Made by a program: the position numbers and the translations under genes. From a virus: a stretch of 47,281 bases of DNA. The stretch is taken from positions 1 through 47,281 of the IMG/VR virus record IMGVR_UViG_3300025411_000024; one strand, given 5' to 3'. A model generated the notes under the pieces. It was not told where the DNA came from. It worked only from the letters and a program-made list of their open reading frames with translations, and did no database searches. The stretch's first letter is position 1; each line of letters starts with the position of its first letter. Of this stretch, positions 39,195-47,002 are shown piece after piece.

Positions 39195-39389
39195 ATGAAT
39201 GTTGGAGATAAAGTAGTATTGATTGATGCTGTAGGAACAATTGTTGGTGTTAGTACCAATGGTTTCCCTGTAGTAGAATTTGAAGTTCTTGGTGGTTCTA
39301 CTTATGATGAGTATGACCCTTCCGAACTACTACCAGTCGAACTCCCGGTTCCTAATGAGGAATTAAATCCAGACAAAGAAAAAGAGTAA
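39195..39389 (+). CDS. Small beta-barrel-like protein, 64 aa
   Basis: ATG 39195 follows the recA stop by one base and is preferred over an in-frame ATG at 39159 inside recA. Reads MNVGDKVVLIDAVGTIVGVS, then FPVVEFEVLGG, a KOW/SH3-like strand pattern, and an acidic Pro-rich tail ending NPDKEKE. Function unknown; a nucleic-acid or protein-binding barrel is possible. Confidence 0.55.
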   Translation: MNVGDKVVLIDAVGTIVGVSTNGFPVVEFEVLGGSTYDEYDPSELLPVELPVPNEELNPDKEKE

Positions 39390-39817
39390 TGGGTGCTTTC
39401 CAAAAAAAGATGGCTGACAGACATGAGAATGAAATAGCAGAAATTTGGCCAGAAGCAAGCAAGACAATTGCTAGTGGTGCTAAGTTTGAAAAAGGTGACC
39501 TCAAGACCAATGAGGTTGAACAAATTTCATTTGTTGTAGAGTGTAAGTGTACACAGAATGTTAGTTATTCTATAACTGAAAAAGTATGGAATGAAGTAAA
39601 AGAACACTCTCAAAATAGAAGTTGGACATCAAGGCCTGCATTATGTATTAGGTTGTACGGTAAAACAGAAGAAGAAACTTCATGGGGTGGGAAAAGAACA
39701 AACACACCAGAACAATTGCCTGTTGAATTAGACTTGGTAGTTTTAGATTTAAATGATTTTCTAGAGTTTTATGAACAATACCTAGAATTAAAAAGCAAAC
39801 AAGAAAAGGAATCTTAA
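39389..39817 (+). CDS. Putative PD-(D/E)XK nuclease-like protein, 142 aa
   Basis: The signature GDLKT (Asp37) and FVVECKCTQ (Glu51, Lys53) has the D...ExK spacing of PD-(D/E)XK enzymes, followed by a helix (SITEKVWNEVKEHSQ) and a strand PALCIRLYG. It might be a resolvase-like or Cas4-like nuclease, or a DNA-binding relative. The stop overlaps the groES ATG by one base. Confidence 0.5.
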   Translation: MGAFQKKMADRHENEIAEIWPEASKTIASGAKFEKGDLKTNEVEQISFVVECKCTQNVSYSITEKVWNEVKEHSQNRSWTSRPALCIRLYGKTEEETSWGGKRTNTPEQLPVELDLVVLDLNDFLEFYEQYLELKSKQEKES

Positions 39818-40107
39818 TGTCGTTTCAGGCTTTAGAAGACAAAGTAATTATTAAAGTTGCAATAGTAGAAGAAAAGACTGAAAGTGGACTTTTTATTCCA
39901 GATACAGCAACTGCAGTTCCAGATACAGGTGTTGTGGTTGCAGTTGGTCCAGGTCGTATTTCTTCTAACGGTACATTGATTCCAGCAACCGTTAAGGTTG
40001 GGGACAAGGTCATTTTTGAACAACGTGCTGCTCAAAGACTTGAGATTGAAGAAGAAGAATACTTGGTTTTCTTAAATGACCACATTCTTGCAATTGTGGA
40101 GGATTAA
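39817..40107 (+). CDS. groES: GroES co-chaperonin
   Basis: 96 residues, normal for GroES. LEDKVIIKVAIVEEKTESG (6-24), the mobile loop ESGLFIPDTATAVPDTG (22-38), VVAVGPGR (40-47) and the C-terminal VGDKVIFEQRAAQRLEIEEE plus YLVF follow Cpn10. T4 gp31 shows that a phage co-chaperonin can replace host GroES to fold a capsid protein in the host GroEL. No GroEL is encoded here. Confidence 0.9.
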   Translation: MSFQALEDKVIIKVAIVEEKTESGLFIPDTATAVPDTGVVVAVGPGRISSNGTLIPATVKVGDKVIFEQRAAQRLEIEEEEYLVFLNDHILAIVED

Positions 40108-40323
40108 ATGTGGTCCTGGGTACTAGCAATTGTCGGTTCGTTAGGTATCTACGTAGTAGGTAAAAAGAATGTGTTCGGTTGGTTCATCCTAATGTTGAGT
40201 GAAACACTTTGGACTATCTATGCTTTTGTTACTCATCAGTATGGATTTCTTTTTGCTGTAGTATTGTATTCATTTGCTTATATTAAAAGTTATTTACGTT
40301 GGAGGAAAGATGCTAGCAAATAG
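40108..40323 (+). CDS. Three-helix membrane protein (actinophage PnuC-like small protein)
   Basis: 71 residues. Hydrophobic segments at residues about 2-17 (WSWVLAIVGSLGIYVV), 23-42 (FGWFILMLSETLWTIYAF) and 46-62 (YGFLFAVVLYSFAYIKS), then RWRKDASK. The W and Y placement recalls a widespread actinophage membrane protein resembling part of PnuC transporters. It could be a small transporter, holin or envelope factor. It starts right after the groES stop. Confidence 0.65.
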   Translation: MWSWVLAIVGSLGIYVVGKKNVFGWFILMLSETLWTIYAFVTHQYGFLFAVVLYSFAYIKSYLRWRKDASK

Positions 40324-40399
40324 ATTTTTAGATTTGGTTTTTATGGTTTTAGGTACTATAATTGTAACTAAGATTACAATGGGAAAGATGAAGAAGTGA
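40310..40399 (+). CDS. Tiny membrane peptide, 29 aa
   Basis: Reads MLANRFLDLVFMVLGTIIVT and ends KITMGKMKK: a single hydrophobic helix with a basic tail. ATG 40310 lies inside the end of the membrane protein gene, after GGAGGAA, and the stop overlaps the next GTG (GTGA). These couplings support it. Confidence 0.5.
   Translation: MLANRFLDLVFMVLGTIIVTKITMGKMKK
40334..40362 (+). promoter_or_regulatory. Possible promoter, TTGGTT-17-TATAAT
   Basis: TTGGTT at 40334-40339, 17-base spacer, TATAAT at 40357-40362. It lies inside the tiny membrane peptide gene and would begin transcription near 40369, upstream of the GTG at 40396. Weaker than the others because it is intragenic and the -35 box deviates. 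Confidence 0.4.
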
Positions 40400-40581
40400 A
40401 AAAGTACACACTAGAACTAACTGTAGAAGAGTTAGATTATCTGGATAATTTTATCCATGAACATGCCACCGCAGAAGACATGTACGATGTTGGTACCTTT
40501 AAGACCACTGTCTTTTCTAAAGTTTGTGACCTTTGTGAGTTTGCACTAGACGAAGGTGAGAAGCCAGTTGAGCTTTCTTGA
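40396..40581 (+). CDS. Hypothetical protein, 61 aa
   Basis: GTG start overlapping the upstream stop. Reads MKKYTLELTVEELDYLDNFI, with two central Cys near the C-terminal half (KVCDLCEFALDEGEK). The fold looks like strand-helix-helix. Overlaps the nuclease gene by some bases depending on its start. Function unknown. Confidence 0.55.
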   Translation: MKKYTLELTVEELDYLDNFIHEHATAEDMYDVGTFKTTVFSKVCDLCEFALDEGEKPVELS

Positions 40582-41320
40582 ACGCACACTAGCAGCATAT
40601 CAAAATCAAGAACCTATAACTCCATACTTGGAGCAGGCTTTGATGAAAGGTGATTTTGTCCCTGATGAATATCCTGTAAAAATCTTTAACTATCCTAGAG
40701 AGTTTGACAACATGTATCACCCCTCAAGTGACATTGAGGCGGGAGAGTTGCAATTGTATTATAAGTTCCATCCAGAATTGAGGCTACAATGTCAAGAAGA
40801 AAGAATATCTCCAACACTAGCAATGACCTTTCAAGTGGGTTCAGCTTTTCACAGTATTATACAGAACATGTTAATTCACTTGGGTTTGACTTCTCTGGAA
40901 AAAGTAGAAGTAAAGTTCAAAAACGAAGAAAGAATGATAGCAGGGGCAGTAGACGTCTTGGAGTTAACTACTCCAGATGGAGAAAAGTTTTTAGTAGATA
41001 TAAAAAGCACTAACCGTATTCCCAACGAGGCTAGTCAACAATATTCTATGCAGTTGAGAGTATACCAAGATAATTGCCCAGGTGCACCAGATAGAATGGC
41101 ACTATTGTTTATTGAAAAAGCATATCCTCACAAGATTAAAACCATTGAAGTCACTAAAGACCAAAAGTCACTAGATACACTTTATGCAAAGTGGTCTAAG
41201 GTTAGAGTTGCTATTGGGAAAAATAGTACAGATGGTTTAAAGCACTGTTGCAGTGGTCCAACAGATGAAAAGTTTATGTCTTGTCCAGCAAGAAAAATCT
41301 GTGAGTATTGGAATAAATAA
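40568..41320 (+). CDS. Cas4/RecB-like PD-(D/E)XK exonuclease
   Basis: 250 residues from TTG 40568, which has AAGGTGAG seven bases upstream; a GTG at 40556 in the same frame has no ribosome binding site but cannot be excluded. Numbered from that GTG: His99 (GSAFHSIIQ), Asp133 (AVDVLEL), Asp148 and Lys150 (FLVDIKST) form the nuclease core, and the Gln in QYSMQLRVYQ is the RecB-type motif. The C-terminal Cys231, Cys232, Cys243 and Cys249 may hold an Fe-S cluster as in Cas4/AddB. It would resect DNA ends for RecA. No CRISPR is present. Confidence 0.75.
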   Translation: MSFLERTLAAYQNQEPITPYLEQALMKGDFVPDEYPVKIFNYPREFDNMYHPSSDIEAGELQLYYKFHPELRLQCQEERISPTLAMTFQVGSAFHSIIQNMLIHLGLTSLEKVEVKFKNEERMIAGAVDVLELTTPDGEKFLVDIKSTNRIPNEASQQYSMQLRVYQDNCPGAPDRMALLFIEKAYPHKIKTIEVTKDQKSLDTLYAKWSKVRVAIGKNSTDGLKHCCSGPTDEKFMSCPARKICEYWNK

Positions 41321-41658
41321 TGACAACGCCTCAAAAAGCCAAAGGTTCCCAATGGGAAAGAGATGTAGCAAAATACTTCAATGAACGTGGGTATCTTGAG
41401 GTGGAGAGGCGTTACGGTGCAGGGAATACACTTGATAAAGGTGATATTAATGGAGTCAAAGACACTGTAGTTGAGGCCAAAAATTGGGCTAAGATTTCGC
41501 TAGCCACCATTATGGATGAAACTCTTGTTGAACAAAAGAATGCCAAGAAACGTTTTGGTATTGCTGTAATTAAACGTAGAAATAAGAATGTTAAAGATGC
41601 TTATGTTGTTATGACACTAGAGCAATTTGTTGACATTTATGCCTTGTTTCACAAGTAA
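41320..41658 (+). CDS. Holliday-junction-resolvase-like nuclease
   Basis: 112 residues. KGSQWERDVAKYFNERGY (8-25, Glu13), RYGAGNTLDKGDINGV (31-46, Asp42) and TVVEAKNW (49-56, Glu52 and Lys54) reproduce the catalytic order of archaeal Hjc-type and phage resolvases. It would cut branched DNA before packaging. The ATG overlaps the previous stop; a 60-base gap follows. Confidence 0.75.
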   Translation: MTTPQKAKGSQWERDVAKYFNERGYLEVERRYGAGNTLDKGDINGVKDTVVEAKNWAKISLATIMDETLVEQKNAKKRFGIAVIKRRNKNVKDAYVVMTLEQFVDIYALFHK

Positions 41659-41718
41659 CACCACAAAATTCAAGAAAATATGATAAATTATTATTAGGTT
41701 TGTTTAGAGAGGACAGTA

Positions 41719-42264
41719 ATGAGTGGGATTAGAAAAGGACTTGAAGAACTCAAGCAACCTTCTCTTGGTCTAGAACATGAGCGTGAGAAGGAATACCTTC
41801 ACAACTTTACTGTCCGTGCCTTTACTTGGGAAAGTAGACCTGAAGAACTTGGTGCATTAAATCAAATTGATACTTTGGTTGATGAGTTCATGAAGGAATA
41901 CCTTCGCCCAGCAGAAATAATCATTGCTAGATTTAATAGTGACATTCCAATGAGTGACACAGAAGCAGACAGATTGTTCCTAAACCTTCAAAGTGCAATT
42001 GTTGCCATTGAAGATGAAGTAACACGCAGATATCTTAAGGCACAGTTTTCCTATTATAACTGGGATGACCGTTATTGGGAAGAATACCGTAAACCTGTTT
42101 CTGGTACAACTAATGACCGTGAGGCTCGTGCTAGAATGGAAACAAAAGATGACCGTTACTTCTATTTTGTTCAGTATGCTGCTTGGAGAATTATCAATGA
42201 CAAGGTGCAAAGTCTAAAAGCAACCCAAAGATATATCCAAAATCAAATTTACAGGAGAGGCTAA
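41719..42264 (+). CDS. Hypothetical protein, 181 aa
   Basis: Charged helical protein (start MSGIRKGLEELKQPSLGLEH) with several acidic/aromatic helices and a YYNWDDRYWEEYRKPVSG stretch near residue 113. It has an AGAGAGGACAG purine-rich site before the ATG. The stop overlaps the sigma-like gene. No motif recognised. Confidence 0.6.
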   Translation: MSGIRKGLEELKQPSLGLEHEREKEYLHNFTVRAFTWESRPEELGALNQIDTLVDEFMKEYLRPAEIIIARFNSDIPMSDTEADRLFLNLQSAIVAIEDEVTRRYLKAQFSYYNWDDRYWEEYRKPVSGTTNDREARARMETKDDRYFYFVQYAAWRIINDKVQSLKATQRYIQNQIYRRG

Positions 42265-42632
42265 TGGAAGACGATAAGCCTCAAAGAAGGTCTAGAAAAC
42301 AAGAAGTCATTAAAGGTAAGATGACTTGGCAGGTTCTTGAAAGACTGTTGAATAATTATTGGGAATGGCGTGAAGCATACAGGGTAAGCGGTAATCCTGA
42401 ACTTCAATTACTAAATGGTGTAACAGTTAATATTCATGATGTTTTAAAGGGTATTGATAAATTACCACCAAGACAAAAGCAAGCAGTTGTACTTTCTTGT
42501 CTTGAAAACAGAAAAGAAGTTGACGTTGCAAAAATTATGGGTTTCACAAAATGGTCAAGTCCTGTAGGCATGTATAAACGTAGGGCATTAAAGAATCTTT
42601 GTGACACATTATGGGCAGAGGATATTGACTGA
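42264..42632 (+). CDS. Sigma-70 region 4-like DNA-binding protein
   Basis: 122 residues. The second half reads IDKLPPRQKQAVVLSCLENR, then KEVDVAKIMGFTKWSSPVGM and YKRRALKNLCDTLW: a sigma region 4 pattern, in which PPRQKQAV resembles the LP.R...V start and GFTKWSSP the helix-turn-helix. The N-terminus is basic and may bind DNA or polymerase. It could be a late-gene transcription factor, or a terminase-associated HTH protein. Start and stop overlap the neighbours. Confidence 0.55.
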   Translation: MEDDKPQRRSRKQEVIKGKMTWQVLERLLNNYWEWREAYRVSGNPELQLLNGVTVNIHDVLKGIDKLPPRQKQAVVLSCLENRKEVDVAKIMGFTKWSSPVGMYKRRALKNLCDTLWAEDID

Positions 42633-42928
42633 TGAATACTCCAGAAGAACTAAATAAGATTATTGAAGAAAATAACATTAAGTTGCCAAAGCATTGGGAT
42701 GAATTTACTTGGGAACAAAAGATTGATTTTGTAACTCACAGGATTCTAATTAATGCTAGGACTTCTACAAAGCACTCTGACATGAAAGAAGAAGGTTGGT
42801 TGAGTAATTACCAACTTGAAAGAAGAAGACGTAGGGAAGTCCTTTCAAAGTTTGGTAGTTGGGATGAGATACCGCCAAAGAAAGGAACTTTTGGTCGTTC
42901 CTATAATCCTGATTCAAAGGAACAGTAA
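42632..42928 (+). CDS. Hypothetical protein, 98 aa
   Basis: Acidic N-terminus (MNTPEELNKIIEENNIKLPK), central WDEFTWEQKIDFVTHRILIN and a basic C-terminal half with RRRREVLSKFGSWDEIPPKK. The order of helices is reminiscent of phage head-to-tail or terminase-linked genes, but nothing decisive. It overlaps the previous gene by one base and touches the next. Confidence 0.55.
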   Translation: MNTPEELNKIIEENNIKLPKHWDEFTWEQKIDFVTHRILINARTSTKHSDMKEEGWLSNYQLERRRRREVLSKFGSWDEIPPKKGTFGRSYNPDSKEQ

Positions 42929-43645
42929 ATGGGTGAAGAACTAGAACCTATCAAGAAAGATTATAGAGACCTTGATAGAATAACACCAGCAACTGAAGAA
43001 TTGCTCAGTGAAAATATTGATGGTGAGATTTTTCTTTATAGAGCAATTCCCCAATGCAAAGTTTGTAGTAGTGGTGATGAGATTCGAAGGTATGTTGATG
43101 ACCTTCTACTGTACCCAAAAGGATATAAAGAAATCCTTAGAACTATTCAACCATTAGAAGAAAAACTAGGTGTTGAACCTGAAGATAGAATTTCATACAG
43201 TAGTATCAGAACACACTACCGCAATCATCTACCACTTGATAAAAAGCAAGTTCGTGAAGTAATTGAACGTAAGGCCAATAAGAATAACACAAGTATCATT
43301 GATGCAGACGGCACACTACTTACACCTGAAGCATTTTATGAAGTAATTGTTGCTAAGGGTTTTGAAGACATTGTAAGTGGTGCAGCAAGGCCTACACTAA
43401 GTCAAACTTTCCAAGCAATGGGTATTCTTCAAAGAATGGAAGAGAAGGAAAAGCAAGGTTACAAACCTGAAGTCCTTGTTAACCAACTAAATATTATTCT
43501 TCAAGCAATTAGAGATGTTCTGCCTGTAGAATGGCGTGAAAAGGTCTTCGATAAAATTCAACTTTATAGTGAAGAACAGCAAAAACTTCCAACTACAATG
43601 GAACTTGCAGAAGCACAAGAATATATTGATGACGACTTAATGTAG
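42929..43645 (+). CDS. Possible small terminase subunit-like protein
   Basis: 238 residues. The N-terminal CKVCSSGDEIRRYVDDLLLY segment and ISYSSIRTHYRNHLPLDKK resemble the zinc/HTH front of phage small terminases and related DNA recognition proteins; the middle is helical with an acidic end (YIDDDLM). Large terminase is not present in the window, so this is a position- and pattern-based guess; a regulator is possible. Confidence 0.45.
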   Translation: MGEELEPIKKDYRDLDRITPATEELLSENIDGEIFLYRAIPQCKVCSSGDEIRRYVDDLLLYPKGYKEILRTIQPLEEKLGVEPEDRISYSSIRTHYRNHLPLDKKQVREVIERKANKNNTSIIDADGTLLTPEAFYEVIVAKGFEDIVSGAARPTLSQTFQAMGILQRMEEKEKQGYKPEVLVNQLNIILQAIRDVLPVEWREKVFDKIQLYSEEQQKLPTTMELAEAQEYIDDDLM

Positions 43646-43674
43646 TTGATTTTTTTCAACTCTTAATATATCAT
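43646..43674 (+). promoter_or_regulatory. Sigma-70-like promoter, TTGATT-17-TATCAT
   Basis: TTGATT at 43646-43651, starting on the base after the upstream stop codon; 17-base spacer; TATCAT at 43669-43674. Drives the DUF932-like gene, whose ATG follows AAGGAG. Confidence 0.65.
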
Positions 43675-43697
43675 TTAGTATCTAACTAAGGAGTAAG

Positions 43698-44681
43698 ATG
43701 TTAACAATTAAAGAACTAAAAGATTCTATTGACAAACTAACACCAAAATATGTTCCTGTAACAATCGGTGAATTTGAGTATGTGCCATCACTTGGTAATG
43801 AACTTGATGGTGATGGACTTCTTCGTAAGTCAACCGGTGAACTTCTTGGTTTTGCAGATGATACTGCTTTTGGTAACTTTACAACATTTATTGGTGCACC
43901 TGGTAAGTTCCTAATGAAGTTGCAACCAGAGATGCGTAAATCAGTTGTTGACTATATGATTCAAAAGAGTCACGAAGTTGAAGGAACTGTTACTCTTCAA
44001 GACAATCAATTGTTAAATGTCTTTAAGGCAGACCAACTGTTGCTACCACCAGACAAAGTCCTTACTACTGTTTCTTCATTGTTCCAAGATGATGATGTTG
44101 TTTCTCAATTGGATTTCAGAACAGGCCTTGTAATGAACATTCGTACAGGTCAAGTAGAAACTGCTGTTAAAGCAGGAGATATCACTCAAGGTGGTATTCG
44201 TTTTGACACAACTCACGGAAAGAGTCCAGAAGTCAGTGCTTATATGGAGCGTCTAGTTTGCTCAAATGGAATGGTAGCAACCAGTGACCTAGATAAGATT
44301 CCAGTTCGTGGATACACACTTGCAGAAGTTCTCAATAGTATGCAACATATTGCAGACCACTACTTGAACACCACAGTTCCACGTTTCTTGGAAAACTGGA
44401 AGAAGTTGACCAGTGTTCGTAGTTCTAACCCTGAGCAGTTGATTCACCGACTAGCCAAGGAAAATGACCTTTCACCTAAGATTGAGACTAGAATTATTGA
44501 AGCAGCAGCTAGTCTAGATGATAGTAGTTACTATGACGTAATCAATCTAATCACCAGTTTTCAACATGCAGAAGGCGTTGATTCCAAGCAAATTAACAAG
44601 TTGCAAACACTTGGTGGTAATGCAGTTCGTGATATGGGCGGTCACCGTTGTGTGAACTGCCAGCATAATCTAGACATTTAA
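43698..44681 (+). CDS. DUF932-like phage protein
   Basis: 327 residues. YMERLVCSNGMVATSDL (near residues 181-197) is the VCxNGMV-type signature, and the C-terminal half (GYTLAEVLNSMQHIADHYLN, then LGGNAVRDMGGHRC) is similar to DUF932 proteins, a common phage and plasmid family of unknown function often near recombination or anti-restriction genes. The last 12 residues hold CVNCQHNLDI, a Cys pair. Own promoter and strong ribosome binding site suggest high expression. Confidence 0.6.
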   Translation: MLTIKELKDSIDKLTPKYVPVTIGEFEYVPSLGNELDGDGLLRKSTGELLGFADDTAFGNFTTFIGAPGKFLMKLQPEMRKSVVDYMIQKSHEVEGTVTLQDNQLLNVFKADQLLLPPDKVLTTVSSLFQDDDVVSQLDFRTGLVMNIRTGQVETAVKAGDITQGGIRFDTTHGKSPEVSAYMERLVCSNGMVATSDLDKIPVRGYTLAEVLNSMQHIADHYLNTTVPRFLENWKKLTSVRSSNPEQLIHRLAKENDLSPKIETRIIEAAASLDDSSYYDVINLITSFQHAEGVDSKQINKLQTLGGNAVRDMGGHRCVNCQHNLDI

Positions 44682-44743
44682 GTTTGTCGGACAGGTTGCA
44701 CCTGGGTATGTGTATAAACTGCCCCCTTCTAACATTGTAAAAC

Positions 44744-44779
44744 CCCTTAGAATTTATTAAAGAAATGTACTACTAAGGG
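44744..44779 (+). promoter_or_regulatory. Inverted repeat covering the ribosome binding site of the next gene
   Basis: CCCTTAG (44744-44750) pairs with CTAAGGG (44773-44779) across a 22-base loop. The AAGGG of the right arm lies five bases before the ATG at 44785 and is probably its ribosome binding site, so the hairpin could shut translation. The rest of the gap 44682-44743 holds no clear gene or promoter. Confidence 0.4.
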
Positions 44780-44784
44780 TAAAT

Positions 44785-45417
44785 ATGACCAAAACTTTCA
44801 ACTCATCTGGTATAAAGATATCAAGCGAGAATATCCCTGACTTAAATAAGAGGTGTACTGGTGGTAACTGTAAAGTTTGTGACTACTTTGATAAAGAGTT
44901 AGACCGCAATCGGAACTTAAGAAACGATAAGTCTCGCCCAGGTGGTAAACCAATGACCCCAGGAGAACTTCAAGAAAGTACTGCTAATTCAAGTGCTTTA
45001 TTAAAACTTTGGAATAATCATATTAGGTGGGATGAGCCTTGCACTGGTGAGGGTTGTAATACTTGTAAATATATTTCAAAAGAAAATAAAAAAGTACCAG
45101 AGTCTGCTAAACACCAGAACTCTAGAGAACCAAAGATTAGTTTCTTTCCTATGAACTTCGGTGTCCCTAGGATTGTTCCAGATGAGTCACACCCAACAGG
45201 AATTATTGGTGAAGATCCTCACTCTCACTATACTGAAACTACTTCTTTTGTAACTGATAACCCCCTTCACTCTTGTGAACGTTGTATGCCAACATGCAGA
45301 CGTTGTGGAACAAGAGACACAGCAGCAAGAATTAAAGATGGTGAACACATTCCTGAATATCAATCAGAGTGCAGAAGAAGAGAACGTGGTTTAGGCTCTA
45401 TACCACTTTATAACTAA
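44785..45417 (+). CDS. Cys-rich protein with repeated CTG-C-x2-C motif, 210 aa
   Basis: Two similar segments, RCTGGNCKVCDYFDKE (residues about 23-38) and PCTGEGCNTCKYISKE (about 87-102), and a third Cys cluster ERCMPTCRRCGTRD (about 168-181), then SECRRRERG. Several zinc sites are likely. Two internal copies suggest an internal duplication. A role in DNA or protein binding is a guess. Confidence 0.55.
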   Translation: MTKTFNSSGIKISSENIPDLNKRCTGGNCKVCDYFDKELDRNRNLRNDKSRPGGKPMTPGELQESTANSSALLKLWNNHIRWDEPCTGEGCNTCKYISKENKKVPESAKHQNSREPKISFFPMNFGVPRIVPDESHPTGIIGEDPHSHYTETTSFVTDNPLHSCERCMPTCRRCGTRDTAARIKDGEHIPEYQSECRRRERGLGSIPLYN

Positions 45418-45425
45418 GTATAAAA

Positions 45426-45599
45426 ATGAATTGGAATACTCGTTACTCTAGTGATAAACCTTGGGATGAAAAAGATCCAGACGGTGGTAAGCACCACAAA
45501 CTAAGTCCAGAACAAAAAGCAAAGGCAAAAGCTCGTGCAAAGGCGCACGGTCGTCCATATCCAAATTGGATTGATAATGCTTGGGCCTCTAAACACTAA
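45426..45599 (+). CDS. Hypothetical basic protein, 57 aa
   Basis: Reads MNWNTRYSSDKPWDEKDPDG, then a Lys/Ala-rich AKAKARAKAHGRPYPNWIDN. It lies eight bases after the previous gene with a weak ribosome binding site and nine bases before the next gene. The basic Ala/Lys helix followed by a PYPNW motif recurs in phage virion-related small genes. Function unknown. Confidence 0.6.
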   Translation: MNWNTRYSSDKPWDEKDPDGGKHHKLSPEQKAKAKARAKAHGRPYPNWIDNAWASKH

Positions 45600-45608
45600 G
45601 GATAACTA

Positions 45609-46475
45609 ATGTCATTCAATGAAAGATTCGCTAAAGAAGAAAAGAAGACATTCACACCACCAGAAGGTGTACAATCTGCTGCTCGTAAAGCATTAAAGTG
45701 GATTGAAGAAGGTCACGCAGGTAGTGGGTTCACTGGTGTTGGTCGTGGACGTGCTCACCAACTTGCTAATGGTGAAGCAGTTAGTTTATCAACTATCAAG
45801 CGTATGCACTCATTCTTCTCACGTCACCGTGTAGATAAGCAAGGCAAAGACTGGAATAAGCCAAGTCCAGGTAAAGTTGCATGGTACGCATGGGGTGGAG
45901 ATGCTGGTGCATCATGGGCAAAGAGTATTGCAGAAAAGCATGACGGTAAGAAAAAAGAAGCAGGAATTGCAGAACACCTTCAGTTCCTTCCAGAGATTGC
46001 TAAAGGTGTAGGTCACGTTATTCAAAATACTTTTATGGAGCCTGAAAATGCTGTTAAAAGTGTAGGCCATTTTGTTAATGAACTTGCTACAGGTCAAGGT
46101 TCTACTCCTACTCCTAAGGATAACTACTATGGAACTTCTCCTTTTCACTTGACAAAAACAGAAGAAGGTGCCCCAGGCGCAGCCTATTTGATTAATAAGG
46201 GTATGGATGCAGTTAAAGGTTTAATGCCTAAGGGTAGAAATTCTTCTACATTTAGTTATAATTCAAAGAATGCTGGCTTTCAAGATGAAAAAAATAAATT
46301 TACATATTATGAAAAGCCTGAAGCATTTTCAACCTACTCAGGTCCATCTTTGAATCAATGTGGTAGATGTGGTATTGACATAAATAGAGGTAGTAAACTA
46401 TTTACAAATAGGAATTTTGGTAGAATCTGTCCTGATTGTAGAGATGTTTTAACAGCAAAACCTGAAGAAGAATAA
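45609..46475 (+). CDS. Phage protein with Arg/Gly front domain and C-terminal zinc ribbon, 288 aa
   Basis: Residues about 18-112 form a conserved phage domain: AARKALKWIEEGHAGSGF, RGRAHQLANGEAVSLSTIKR, MHSFFSRHRVDKQG and PGKVAWYAWGGDAGASWAKS. In other phages this domain appears alone or joined to capsid-region genes such as head proteins or proteases; its function is not known to me. The C-terminus holds CGRCG and CPDCRD (about 253-279), a four-Cys zinc ribbon. Located in the probable virion block at the right end. Confidence 0.65.
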   Translation: MSFNERFAKEEKKTFTPPEGVQSAARKALKWIEEGHAGSGFTGVGRGRAHQLANGEAVSLSTIKRMHSFFSRHRVDKQGKDWNKPSPGKVAWYAWGGDAGASWAKSIAEKHDGKKKEAGIAEHLQFLPEIAKGVGHVIQNTFMEPENAVKSVGHFVNELATGQGSTPTPKDNYYGTSPFHLTKTEEGAPGAAYLINKGMDAVKGLMPKGRNSSTFSYNSKNAGFQDEKNKFTYYEKPEAFSTYSGPSLNQCGRCGIDINRGSKLFTNRNFGRICPDCRDVLTAKPEEE

Positions 46476-46513
46476 ACTATAATATATAGTTATATCTCTA
46501 AGAAAGGTTACTA

Positions 46514-46993
46514 ATGGCTTTTGATAAATTAAATATCCCAAAAGAAGGAATTGCACCTGAGGATGTTCCAAAGCTAACTGCACTTCAAGAAGCACAAATG
46601 GCTGCTTTCCAGGCAGAACAGAAGGCAGAACGTGAAGCAGACAAAGAAGTCCTTGAACTTCAAGAAGGTGAAATTGCTGCTGCTACTAAGATTATGCAGG
46701 AACTTTACCAAAAGTATTACTACCGTAAGGCAAGTTTCGATAATCTACTTTCATTAAAAGGTGAGGCAGAAGAAAAGTTTGCTGCTATTAATCTTCAAGT
46801 TGTTGTTGACTGGGTCATGCCAAGTATCAGTGTAAAACCAACACCGCCACAGATTACTATTGTTAATAGACTTAAGCAATTCGACCCAGAACAAAACCGT
46901 TATGAAGTCGGTAAGGGACTCGCTGATGATTACTACGATGCAAAGCGTGCCCAAATGAAAAAGAAGAATAAATTAATTATCCCAGGACAGTAA
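46514..46993 (+). CDS. Hypothetical protein, possibly virion-related, 159 aa
   Basis: Highly charged helices (residues 20-70: AQMAAFQAEQKAEREADKEV and on), then VVDWVMPSISVKPTPPQITI and a basic end KKKNKLIIPGQ. A TATAAT box at 46478-46483 has no -35 partner, so it is not claimed as a promoter. AGAAAGG before the ATG is the ribosome binding site. No family recognised. Confidence 0.5.
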   Translation: MAFDKLNIPKEGIAPEDVPKLTALQEAQMAAFQAEQKAEREADKEVLELQEGEIAAATKIMQELYQKYYYRKASFDNLLSLKGEAEEKFAAINLQVVVDWVMPSISVKPTPPQITIVNRLKQFDPEQNRYEVGKGLADDYYDAKRAQMKKKNKLIIPGQ

Positions 46994-47002
46994 AGGAACA
47001 TC

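Noticed and set aside
40568-41320. Evidence of a CRISPR-Cas system from the Cas4-like nuclease
   Set aside because: No repeat-spacer array and no other cas gene in the window; Cas4-like nucleases are common in phages.
46478-46483. TATAAT before the gene at 46514 as promoter
   Set aside because: No matching -35 hexamer; the box is part of a short AT palindrome.
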